This document shows positions 1 through 10,381 of a stretch of 64,000 bases of DNA, piece after piece. Each line of letters starts with the position of its first letter. Within the stretch, counting starts at the first letter, position 1. Below the pieces are notes generated by a model. The model worked only from the letters and a program-made list of their open reading frames with translations. It ran no database searches and was not told where the DNA came from. Position numbers and translations under genes: made by a program. The stretch is from Sipunculus nudus. Lineage: Eukaryota > Annelida > Sipuncula > Golfingiida > Sipunculidae. The stretch covers positions 77,546,124 through 77,610,123 of the forward strand of contig CM049308.1 of NCBI GenBank assembly GCA_026874595.1, read 5' to 3'.

Positions 1-207
1 ACAACATATGAACAGCACAAAGCTTAATCCATTTCAATATCTTCATTAGATATCTTTGTATCTTCATAAAATGTTGCATTATTCAGTTTTCTTTGAATGG
101 AGACAAAAGCATAAATAGCAGGGACTTCTGGACTTGGCCTGCATTCACAGAAAAAAAGATCTATAGAATTAAGGGCAGAATGACCATAGAACAATTAAAT
201 TTTATTA

Positions 208-595
208 CAGTAGAGCGTCATTTATCCGAACATGGTTTATCCAAAAAATTGTGTACCAAAATTAAAAACTGAGAATCATAATTTTGACCTTTCATCCAAA
301 ATCCAAACAATGAAAAAATATTCAACAATGAAAGGTATTCCTGGGCCAATCATTAATAATTTCAATGTATTTTGCATGATAAATTGAATTTAGAATTGAT
401 TGAAAACAAAATTGCTGTTGCCAACATTTATTTTGCTAGCTTCATTTATTCATTTCGGTCAGTCTCTGGTAAATTCTGTTGCCCCGCGGCGTGTTGACAA
501 TCATGCTGAATCATGCAGAATCATTTAACTGAACAATTGTTTATTTAAACAAAAGCTCTGTCCCCTGAGAATTTTGGATAAATCATATTCTACTG
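208..595. mobile_element. MITE with CAGTAGA...TTTATCC termini and TA duplication
   Basis: Left end CAGTAGAGCGTCATTTATCC and right end, reversed, CAGTAGAATATGATTTATCC match at 16 of 20 positions. TA flanks both sides (206-207, 596-597). The 388-bp body has no transposase. TA target duplication and a CAGT terminus are typical of Tc1/mariner, and the sequence is most like pogo/Tigger-type ends. Related single ends lie at 40316 and 45770. Confidence 0.7.
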
Positions 596-909
596 TATTT
601 TATTATTATTTTTTTGTTGTGGTCTTAATGCAAGTAAGCATTTATGGTTTAGAGATCTACCGAAAATCATCCCACTCATGGATTCAATCATCATGACCTT
701 TCAATGAAAACAGGGCATTCGTTCATGGGGTTTTAACATAATACAAAATGGAACTCTGTATGAAACAAAGTTATCTTGGTGTTGTTTAATTAGTAACAGG
801 CTCCGTTATAGAATTTAGATAATAATGCACATCATTAATCAAACCCTGAAGTCTTCACCTTAATTTCCACATACTATTTTTTTTTTGGCAGGCCTTATTT
901 CCTCTCTCT

Positions 910-943
910 GGGAGTGGAAATAAGGAATGCTATTTCCACTCCC
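910..943. repeat. Perfect 13-bp stem hairpin, left member of an inverted pair
   Basis: GGGAGTGGAAATA and TATTTCCACTCCC around an 8-nt loop. The same hairpin recurs in reverse complement at 1919-1955, about 1 kb away. Confidence 0.8.
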
Positions 944-1767
944 CTTTTTGATAAAAGCTGGTAAAGTCTTGAGTATTTTGGCAATTTAAGTGACCAAAAA
1001 CTTGGGTGTTCAATCTTTTAAGTGATAAAGGAAGTTTAATCATTGTTTTTCTTTACAAAAGCCTCTCTCAAGTACTTCTATAGATGTAATAGGGACACAC
1101 ATTTACTTATTTCTAGAACTATGTTATTTAAACAATTAAGTTTTCAGTTTTTATATATTGAAATGCATTTCATTTTAATGCATTTAACATCAAAGTTTAA
1201 ATCATTAATGACTTGCAGAGTAACGCCTGACAAATAATTTATATTTGCCAAAAAATTTCAAAGACATGACAGATTTATATTTTCCTGCAGTTCCAAATAA
1301 ATATTGTTGGTCTAGTTAACCATTTTGAAAATTTATGTGTGGATCATGAGAACCAACCTTAATGTAGCACATGAAGAAAGAGGAAGATTTTGACTTTACT
1401 TTATAACTGGCCAAGAGTCCTTATCAGTAGGCTGTTGGCACCTCATTAGTGAGCTCTGGTTTGTGTCTATAAGCTCACACTAGTGCTATAAGCTCTTGGC
1501 TAAGAATACCAGGTAAAGCCAAGACAGTTAAATTGGACTGGCACCTGTTCCCTGGTACTTGGTTGTATCATACCACCATACCACTGATTTCATCTTTAAC
1601 ATTTTTAGTGATGTTAATGTGGTGTCAAAATAGGTGAAAATTACTTGAACTTTGATTAAACAAAAAATTAAAACTATAAATGTAACATAGTGTACTTTAA
1701 GACCTTTGTCACTATACTGATTAGAAAGATATGCATCTCAAAGGTAAGCCCAATAACATTCAATTAT

Positions 1768-1768
<1 letters not shown>

Positions 1769-1817
<49 letters not shown>
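1769..1817. repeat. (TA)n microsatellite
   Basis: About 24 TA dinucleotides in intergenic sequence. Confidence 0.95.
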
Positions 1818-1819
<2 letters not shown>

Positions 1820-1918
1820 AAGTTATCCTATAGAGCTGCTGTAAATAAATATCTATTCTAACAAACACTTATTCGTTCCATCTAACATGGGGATTGGTAC
1901 CTCCTGGGGGGGGGGGGG

Positions 1919-1955
1919 GGGGAGTGGAAAAAAGCATCCCTTATTTCCACTCCCC
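1919..1955. repeat. Hairpin, inverted partner of 910-943
   Basis: GGGGAGTGGAAA ... TTTCCACTCCCC around AAAGCATCCCTTA. Its left side merges with a run of 17 G (1906-1922). The sequence is the reverse complement of 910-943 with a few changes. Confidence 0.75.
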
Positions 1956-1999
1956 ACAAAAAGCACTTCCATTTTTTCTCAAGTAGGCCTACGTTAGAA

Positions 2000-4087
2000 T
2001 ACTATTTTTCACATGTATCACACATGGGTTTAGTTTTAATCTTTTTAGGTGATTTTACAAGCCTTTGTAATTTTTTTTTCTCTCACAAAACCAACAACTG
2101 GTTGCTGCAAAAGACCACGCCCACAAAGAGAAAACAGTCCATTGGTCCTTGCACATCGCAGTGTCTAGATAATGACACGAGTACCTAATTTCACGTAGGG
2201 AGTGCACTGGATACCTATGAATAACAGAGTAACGCTTGAGAGTGGAAATATAAGTTAATTGTTTAAGTTATCAAAAGTATTCTTTATAGTTACACTGACT
2301 CGTTCTCAATTTCCACGGTCTATTGACTTGTCCGGTTAATTTGATAACCATTTTCTAACTGAAGTATCGTATTCGATCCGAGTTTTCTTTACAATCTAAA
2401 GTGATTTAAACACTGAAATTTGCTAAATGTTGATCCAATGGACAGTAATCGGATGTTTCAGGGTGAAGAACTGCAAGAGTGGGGGTAATTTATCGTGAAC
2501 AGTGCGTAACAAGTAACCACAACTATCCTACCCATTGATGAACACAGCAAACCTCCACGCAGCTCGCTAAAACGGATGCAGTGGTGATATGAAAACACAA
2601 TTTTTGCATGCTAGGAGAGTAGTTTGCACCAACAGCTGTGTAGTCTATAATGTAGTCTATCGCCTTTTTATCCAGGTGAAATAACATGATTTTGGCCTTA
2701 ACAAATGTATACCATAAATAGGCTGCAAAAGATGGTAAACAATATTCCATTTGAAAAATGAGATCGATCTGGAAGTTGAGCAAAATCTCTTAAAGCGGAC
2801 TATACCGGTCTTGACTCTCATTTTATAATTTAGATAATTAAATAGAATGACTTACTCCTAATTACTGATTAGGGGGGAGGGAGATAAAGGGGAGTAATGT
2901 ATTGGGGGAAAAAAGAGTCATTTGATCACTGCTCATATTGATTGAACGGGTCTCAGAATATGTCCCATTGAATATTTCACTGGAGCTGTCTTCATTTTTC
3001 TTATAAAAAATAAGTCATATTTTGTTTAACTCTAACACACATATAATCAGTGCAGTAAATATATTTTGTACAGCCTTTCTTTTTTTTCATTTTCTGTAGA
3101 ACGAGTCACGGAGTCTTGTAGACAGAAAGTAACATTTTTTTATAAGGCACATAATTAAGGCACATACAGTTTTTTAATTGACAGTGAACAAATGTATTTA
3201 TCTGTAATAAGCCCCACCTGTCACGAGTCTTCAATACAACTGTTTCAATTTCAAATATAATTTAAAATATAGGAATTTTCCCTTATATTGTATGATATTT
3301 TACAGAGTTTTAAACGTGTAAATATACTCGATATATTATTCACTGACACATAGGGGCATGTGAAATGTTACAGTAGTTCTTTACATGTGATATTATTAAT
3401 AATTATTGATAAGACACTCAAAACTCTTTTTCCTCGACAGCCGCGGCTGTATAAAACTGGTAAGACTATTAACTGATGTGCAACAACTCACACTCCTTAA
3501 CAATGTTAAAACAATTGATTTCAACACAAAACGAATACTCACCTGTTAGTACATGTGTACAGCCGGTAAAGGTACATTTTTTTAAGGTGGCACCGTGAGT
3601 CCAGATCTCATGGCCGTCCTTACGGGCGTATACACAAAATGATAATATATACACCATAAAAGCACCATAAAACGGTGTCCGTGGTAAAGACCTTAGTCTA
3701 AAGAATCGTATATACAGTTTCTACTGCTACTGACGTGAAGTGACTAAAACAATAAAAAGCGAATCGTTTCCGAGCACGTTTTTCACATAAGGTACACCTA
3801 GTTTGGCAGCCTCGATAATACTTAAACAATATAGACAGGATTACACATATCGCAAATGACTGGTAGTAAGTGGGCCTGCCCGTTTAACGAACGAACGAAC
3901 TAACGGAAAAGTGGAGTCGGAGCTCGAGCCGATCACGTCGACTCTAGCCAGCCGGGGCCCGCATCGGCTCTCTCAGACACAACAAAAATTCAGAAATATT
4001 TAGTGTCCAGGTATTATGTTCCAAATAATGTAAGAAGAAATAGAAGCGAAGTTCTTGGAGATATGTGTATATAGATACCAAGCCAAG
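2000..4087. other. Gene-free stretch, nothing recognised
   Basis: AT-rich sequence with stops in all frames and no exon-like reading or tandem repeat of note; the GC-rich island begins near 3890. Confidence 0.5.
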
Positions 4088-4195
4088 ATGCCTTCCCAGG
4101 CTAGCTCCAGAACATCAAGCACCGAGGTCAAGATAGGAAGTCGGACGAGCCAGCAGAGCAGCAAGAACCACGTCTACTCCGTGATGAGGGCCTGA
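4088..4195 (+). CDS. Short Ser/Thr/Gln-rich ORF, possible first exon or chance
   Basis: ATG in a fair context (CAAGATGC) opens 35 codons starting MPSQASSRTSSTEVKIGSRT and ending VMRA, in a local GC-richer island (about 3900-4210). No strong donor: GTCAAG after GAG and GTGATG after TCC are the only candidates, and I see no partner exon downstream. It resembles no family I can name. Confidence 0.15.
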   Translation: MPSQASSRTSSTEVKIGSRTSQQSSKNHVYSVMRA

Positions 4196-4619
4196 GCACC
4201 AAACCACCCGCATGCATACAGATAGTTTGACACTAGTCCAGAACCTTTATTTTCAATTTACAGAGGATCTTTAGTCATGCACAGTATTTCGTCCCCTTTA
4301 AAAACAAGTGACCCATCGGTCATGGCGCTCAAATGAAGAGCATGACATTTTAGCTTGTCATTCACAACATAAATTTATCATCTGAAAGCCAGAGTGAAAT
4401 TAACTTCGGATGTCATCTTGTATTTTGACTTTCTGACACCAAAGTCGACAGGGAACACTAAATCCAATCATGACTGGTCTATACAAGTTATACAAAAGAG
4501 GAATAATATTAAGGTCACCAGTTTTCAAACTCCTCTGTTTACTTGGTTGAAACATTTTGTCTATCAAATTTGATAACAAAATATAAGCTATCACGTTTCC
4601 AAGAAATCCTAAAGATGAC

Positions 4620-5280
4620 ACACTCTAATAAAGCAGATTTGACTTTGTAGATCAAGAACAAGGTCATCAGCTAATGTCAAAGGCCATTATGGAAATATTG
4701 TGTGCCAAATTTGAGGGGAAATCTTCAGTATTTCAAAAGTTATAGGGTTCACAATTATACCTGATATCCTCAGATTTGACCTTGAAGATCAGGTTCAAAC
4801 TCTCCAGTTTATAGACTCCTCTAAATGTGGCATAAACAACTCACAATAAACACACCAAGTTTCAGGACACTAGATGAAACCACAGTGAAACCATTTGGGA
4901 AATGCATAAAAAAAAAGAAAAAAAAAACATTTGGTGCCAATGTCTCCAGGAATGGATGAAACTAGTCATGATCAAAGACACACCAGGTGTCGGGAGACTA
5001 GATCAAAATACAGTTGAGAAATATATACCATTGATGCAAATTGGAAGTCTAAAAAAAAAAAGAAAAGTTGTGTTAGAAACAGAAAACATACAGGTGGTAC
5101 TACCAGTCTCCAGGAACATATAAAACTAGCCATATCAATAAATATATAAGGTTTCAAGACATTAGACGAAACCACACCTGAGAAACTGACACGGCTGCTG
5201 TTATTTGAGGGTGACAAGAATAGAAGAAAGTTAAAAAAATAAAAAATAAAAAACAGGTGGTGCCACGGTGCCACTAGTCT
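4620..5280. repeat. Degenerate repeated module (actagatgaaaccac)
   Basis: Three diverged copies of a segment with ACTAGATGAAACCAC-like cores at about 4869, 5000 and 5161, each followed by GAAA-rich text and a GGTG...CCA palindrome-like core (4933, 5093, 5256). No coding support; probably an outlying part of the array that follows. Confidence 0.45.
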
Positions 5281-5689
5281 TAATTAGCAGCTGATTAAAC
5301 TGTCCATTATATAAACAATTACATGCAAAAATTATGGAGATACTGGAGGTTTTGTATCAAACTTTTAATTATTCTGGGGTGCTTTGCTTAGAAGATATAG
5401 TCGCAATGTCCTAATTTCAGGTTTCCAATTAGATATTATTATTGACCTCCCTAGATATTCAGTTATAAGTTTCAAGGTCCAACGTTTAAGCCGTGCTAAC
5501 GACCGGTCGGACGGAAAGACAACGGACAAAAGGTGTTCCCCATAGCTCAACTAAGCGTTTCTAACTTGCATGCATCGGGCTCCTAAATCCTTACATATAT
5601 ATAGGATCCCTTGGCAGTTTTCCAATGTGTCATTGGCTCTGATTTGCAGCTCCGTGTCTGAGAACTCCTCTGAGAACCTTTGACCGGTC

Positions 5690-7110
5690 TATCATCAAGT
5701 CACAAGTGAACCGGTGCCTAACAAAGGTTGGTGGCGCCACCTGTAATCATTTTCGGGTAGAGTCCATCTGTGCGTCTTTTTTTGTGGAAAAAAAAAACCC
5801 AAACGCAGGAGTGGATCAATGTATTTGGCTGAAATTATTCATATCCATAGATCTTGAATACCTCCACCTCGTACTCCGGACAGGTGGCGCCATCTGTAAT
5901 TGTATTCGCGTGGCGTCCACCTGTTTCTTTGCTGTTGGAGAAAACCTATCGGCCTGAAATTTGGCCCGTCCATCCATCTTGGATAGCTATTTCGAACACA
6001 TGATAGGTGGCCCAACCTATAATCATGTATTTTTAGATTACATCCATGCATTTACCTCAGGACAGTTTTCAGGAATCCGTCTGAAAGTTTGCATGTCCAT
6101 GGATCTTAGATACCTTAATCTCGGACACAAACATGGTGGCGCCACCTACAATAGTTTGGCGTAACATCAATGCCATAAATCTATGTTGGGTGAAACATTT
6201 CCGGGGTTCAAGGTAATCCTCGAATTCATGACTCCAATGATAATAAAAATCACACGGTCAGAGATTATCCTGATGGCAGGTGGTGGTAGACTTCATCTAT
6301 GGTTATTACAGTTGTCTGGTGAGTTAAAAAAAAGAACACACATAGTATACCTAGATATACATGGTATATCTCACGAGTGGATGGATGTAAATATATCAGC
6401 CTGATCTTCAGCACGTCTTCCCGTCTTTGATATCTTTTTCGTAGACCAGACAGGTGCCTCCACCTACCATTTCTTTTCTGTCTTTTTCTCAGGAGTGACT
6501 AGGCGTATTGGCCTGAAATTGTGTATGTTAATCCATCTTTGGTAGATTTCTCGTACACGAGACTAGTGGCGTCATCTACGACCGCATAATTGTATAATAC
6601 ATTCATGCATTTATTTCAGGAGGGGTTTAATGTATCATTCTGAATTTTTGCATGTCCATAGATCTTAGATTGCTTTATCTTGTATTCAAAGACTGGTAGC
6701 GACATCTGCAATCACTTTCATTTGGTATTCATCTGTAAGTCTGTTTTGGTGAATATCACTAATTAATTTCTCGGGAGTTCTTTTATGTAACAGCCTGAAA
6801 TTTCTTGGATAGCGTTTTCATACACAAGACAGGTAGCGCCACCTAAAAACATGTATTCGTAAAATACATTGATACATATATTTCCGGAGTGGTTTGACGT
6901 ACCGCCTAGAGGTTTTGTGGAGTTGGACCTGGGATGGCATTATCAAGTGGTGTACTAGTGGTGCCACCTGCAAAATTTGCTTAGTTTCGTCAATCCGTGC
7001 GTCTTGGAAAACTTGGGCATCTCTGATGCCACAGAGGGCTGGTCATGTCAGGAGAGATTCATGGTCTCACTTTAATACCAATGCATCTGTGATTCGACGG
7101 ATACCTGTAT
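5690..7110. repeat. Degenerate ~125-bp tandem array centred on GGTGGCGCCACC
   Basis: The palindrome or close variants occur near 5730, 5883, 6006, 6135, 6455, 6568, 6690, 6830 and 6957, mostly 113-154 bp apart, each followed by CTGTAATCAT-like sequence and CATCTGTGCATTT-like text. Open frames here are accidental. The same core recurs in other repeats at about 24103, 37920, 38320, 52862, 53138 and 53286. Confidence 0.65.
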
Positions 7111-7221
7111 AGTCGATTGTCCCTATTCAAGCTTGATACTAAGTACATGTAATAAAAATACCGGGATTCATTGGACTGGTATAACACCACCTCTCTCACT
7201 TTCTTTCTCTCTCTCACCCCT

Positions 7222-7224
<3 letters not shown>

Positions 7225-7254
<30 letters not shown>
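7225..7254. repeat. (TA)n microsatellite
   Basis: About 15 TA dinucleotides after a short CT-rich run (7190-7215). Confidence 0.93.
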
Positions 7255-7259
<5 letters not shown>

Positions 7260-7262
<3 letters not shown>

Positions 7263-8340
7263 TAAATATAAATTTTATTGCTATTGTATATTGCTGGCCA
7301 ATATTTGCAAGTGTCATATATTTTACAGGACTGGTTGCCTTTGATATCACACGCATAAAAACTATATACAGGCCGATGGACCTTATACGCCCAAAATAAC
7401 AGCTGAAGTATAGGTCACACGATTCATGTCAGTATGAGGGAGCTTCTTCGCTAATTTAAAAGCGGTATCACACGTAATATTACAATGAACAAAAACATGT
7501 GCAAGATAATATTTGTGGACTCGTATTACAGTGACTTATATATATGTATACATTAACAGGCCTATGTATGTGTGTGTTTCCTTTTCACTGGTCTTACTTT
7601 GTAGTGACAGGTTGATCATGAGTATACACTGATTTGTCAAAATTTATCAAAATTGTGTATGTGTCCAGTATTCTGCGCCCGATACGAGTGACAGGAGGTC
7701 AGAAATGGGTGAATGGGTCACGGGCACCCCCGGTATATGACCCTTCCATTCACCCATCAACCTATATACACTCAAGTGTAAATAGTCATTAATCAAAAAG
7801 GTCGCCGATCATCAAGCCCTGTATTCAACGATATTCGGCGGTTTCACATGGGCCTTAAAGCTTTTGGCGCAGTACAGAACTGGAATATTTAAACCGTTAT
7901 CGTGTGATCAGCTCAGCCTCAGCGCGTGCTTACTGTGCAGACGCTCTCGGTGATTGCGTAATACCCAGGTGGCCGACGTCTACAGTGAAAGCTACTGCTT
8001 GACAACCCGCCAGCTGGCCATTGAATGAATGAAAGACATCATTCACTAGGGGTCGTGTCGTACACAAGTTAAGCAATGAAGCGGAAAATTCACAAATGCT
8101 TGTGCGATATGAAATTGTTTCCGCGGTACTTTCCAATTGATCTCGAATAAGGCTTATAATTTCCTGATTTTAAAATCTTGTTTACTTGTAATCGTCATTC
8201 GTGCGTTGGAGTATTGGACTTTGTTTCCGTTAAAATTCGTTGTTAAGCTCTGGATTTCTTAAAAAAAAATAATCTTATAAATTATTAACCTAAAAAATAC
8301 CAGGATTCACTGAGCTTCGAAACAAGTAACCATTAATCCC
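7260..8340. other. Gene-free stretch, nothing recognised
   Basis: Only short, unconserved frames. A 10-bp inverted pair GGGTGAATGG / CCATTCACCC occurs at 7707-7754. Confidence 0.5.
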
Positions 8341-8349
8341 GTTACTATA

Positions 8350-8510
8350 AAGGGGCGGATCCAGGAATCAGGAAAAGGAGGGTTGTAACCTAGGAGGAAT
8401 AATGACCCCCCCCCCCTCCCCAAACACCACCCCAAAAAAAAAATAAATAAAAAAGGTCCCGAATTACGGAAAGGGGTGGGGTTGGGGGGGGGGGGGTTCC
8501 ATGCAGGCCA
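8350..8510. repeat. GGGGCGGATCCAGG-type dispersed repeat with homopolymers
   Basis: GGGGCGGATCCAGGAATCAGG followed by runs of C (8407-8416), A-rich sequence and a run of 13 G (8484-8496). The opening resembles a repeat common in bivalve genomes, from memory only. Confidence 0.4.
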
Positions 8511-8514
8511 CAAT

Positions 8515-10140
8515 ATTGGTCTGAAACCCTATAAAAAGTTGCTTCGGCTGAAAAGTATAGTTATTTCTATTACTAATTGAACGAATTCAGAAGATTAAAT
8601 AAAATGCGACGGTGTTCTGTTCTCAAACATGTTCTTTGGGTCCACAGATATTTATGCCCTGGTCAGGATTTTTTTCTGAATTTCCAATGATTTTATAACA
8701 TTCTGCAAAATAAGTAAATGAAATGTTCCGAGTCTTTGTATTTTTATATCTGTCATACGAAATCCGTGTGCCACGCTTCTGAGGGTGTTAAACCACGGTC
8801 CTATGAGTAGGCCTTACTTTCTTCTGTGCTAAACCGAGCTTTTTGGATAAATCAGGTCGAGGTGACCTCATTTAGGCCTCCTGTAGCTGGCGCAGTAAAG
8901 GAAGTGAAGTACGTCGCATTTAATACAATAATCTGGGTGAAACGGTATTTTTAAGCTTTATCTTAAATCCGTATTTCGCTTTACCGATACATCTTATTTA
9001 AAATTGTGCCAAGGCCAGAAAACAGTTAAAGCACGAATTCTTGGTCTTGGCCCACAACTTTCGTTCACCTAAAGTACCGCCAGATGTCAGCATTTGTATT
9101 GATGCTATAGTTTCAATGAAACTTTAAACCATAACTTTTCAGAAAACTTTTAGTTTCTTTCATATACTTTTGGTTTGCCATTATCCCCGAGTACCAGGAA
9201 CTGAAACAAATTTACATCAGACAATTGTTAATATAAGATGAAAATTAATTGCTCTCATTAAACTAAATCCAGTTCCGAGCACATATATATGTTGGGCTGT
9301 TTGAACGGTTGAATTTTCGACGAAACCAGTAGGCCTAGACCCAAATTTACAGCGGTCACATGGAAACTACGATGTCTCTTTAATGGAAACTGTTTTTGTT
9401 TATTTAGCTTACAAGTAAATATAAATATTACTGCATTTAACCAGTGGCAGTCTGCCTATTCAGGGCTACCCCATAATTTTACCATCGCCCGAAATGACTC
9501 CCTGTAATATATTGCATTAGCAATACATATTTGAACGAAAATGATAGGAGTCTTATGGTTGGGCGCCATGATGAAACTGTGCACTGGGCGACTGATGCCA
9601 AACCCTTCATCAGATCCCGAGTACGAACAAGCCACGAACACACGACCTGGTGATTTGAGCGGGGCCCATACAGCACGCAGCAGATAGTCGCAATACACAG
9701 TATGGCGACGGCCTAAATACTAGCCCGAGGTATTGAGAAATATGGCTGATTTCACTGTAACGCAGGCAGTCACCACACAATGTTAATATATGAATAAGCG
9801 GCTGTGTGATCGGCTAACAAGGAAGGGTGGCCGTCACGTTTAGACCCACACTACCAGCTAGCTTGGCGAGCAAGAATTATTCAAGCCAGATCCAGGCTAC
9901 GGCTTATCGACACGAAACCAGCAGACCCGCCCACCGAGGAGCTGGGAGCTGAGCATACCGGGGCAAGCGCGCTCTAATGGTGGCTGTCCTCTCGGCGCAT
10001 TGTGATTCAGCGAGAGTGTCAAAAGGGGACCGGTTTTCCTGTTGCGCACTGCTAATATTCTGACACAAAGTCCTGTTGCAAGCCATCACCGATATGCTCA
10101 CACACAGATCTGTTCACTATGTGCTGGAGCGTGTCTGAAC
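8515..10140. other. Upstream of TADA2B, no gene recognised
   Basis: Base composition rises in GC from about 9560. Minus-strand frames of 60-80 codons at 9456-10234 resemble no protein and probably reflect promoter-island composition. A divergent non-coding transcript is possible but not shown. Confidence 0.45.
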
Positions 10141-10156
10141 ATGGCATTGTGGGTAG

Positions 10157-10164
10157 TGACGTCA
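10157..10164. promoter_or_regulatory. CRE palindrome TGACGTCA upstream of TADA2B
   Basis: Perfect 8-bp CREB/ATF site 125 bp before the start codon, in a GC-richer stretch than its surroundings. Immediately before it lies GCATTGTGGGTAGT, which on the other strand resembles the first part of the ACTACAATTCCCAGCATGC promoter element of other animals. The motif is seen; use is inferred from position. Confidence 0.5.
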
Positions 10165-10243
10165 CGAGACTAACAGCAGAATGGCGTTGAGGAAGACCTA
10201 TCCGGAACAATAGATTACGCCGGTTTTCGCGCATTATAGCGCC

Positions 10244-10250
10244 TATAAAA
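10244..10250 (+). promoter_or_regulatory. TATA-like box TATAAAA before TADA2B
   Basis: TATAAAA lies 45 nt before the ATG. If used at the usual spacing it would place transcription start near 10274-10280 and leave a 5' UTR of only about 10-15 nt, so an upstream TATA-less start is equally possible. Confidence 0.3.
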
Positions 10251-10288
10251 CGAGAAAATACATCTACAGGATCTCAAGAAACTAGGGA

Positions 10289-10381
10289 ATGGAAACAGTG
10301 TGCTGCACATACTGCCAAAACTCCATAGACACCGTGAGAATCAAATGCGTCGAGTGCCCAGAGTTTGACCTCTGTTTACAG
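10289..10381 (+). CDS. TADA2B: TADA2B coding exon 1 (first half of ZZ finger)
   Basis: 31 codons from METVCCTYCQNS to DLCLQ, holding the CxxC pairs C6/C9 and C20/C23 and Cys29 of a ZZ finger. An in-frame TAG lies two codons upstream, so translation cannot start earlier. The exon ends in phase 0 at CAG followed by GCAAGT: this is a GC-AG intron (10382-10521, 140 nt). Nearby GT dinucleotides would break the frame into exon 2. Confidence 0.93.

Noticed and set aside
5706-6404. Several overlapping ORFs containing GGATCN or GGATYN-like text
   Set aside because: They arise from the repeated GGTGGCGCCACC core, differ in frame from unit to unit, and are interrupted.
9456-10234. Minus-strand ORFs as a divergent gene next to TADA2B
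   Set aside because: No domain, no splice-site support; the frames reflect higher GC content.
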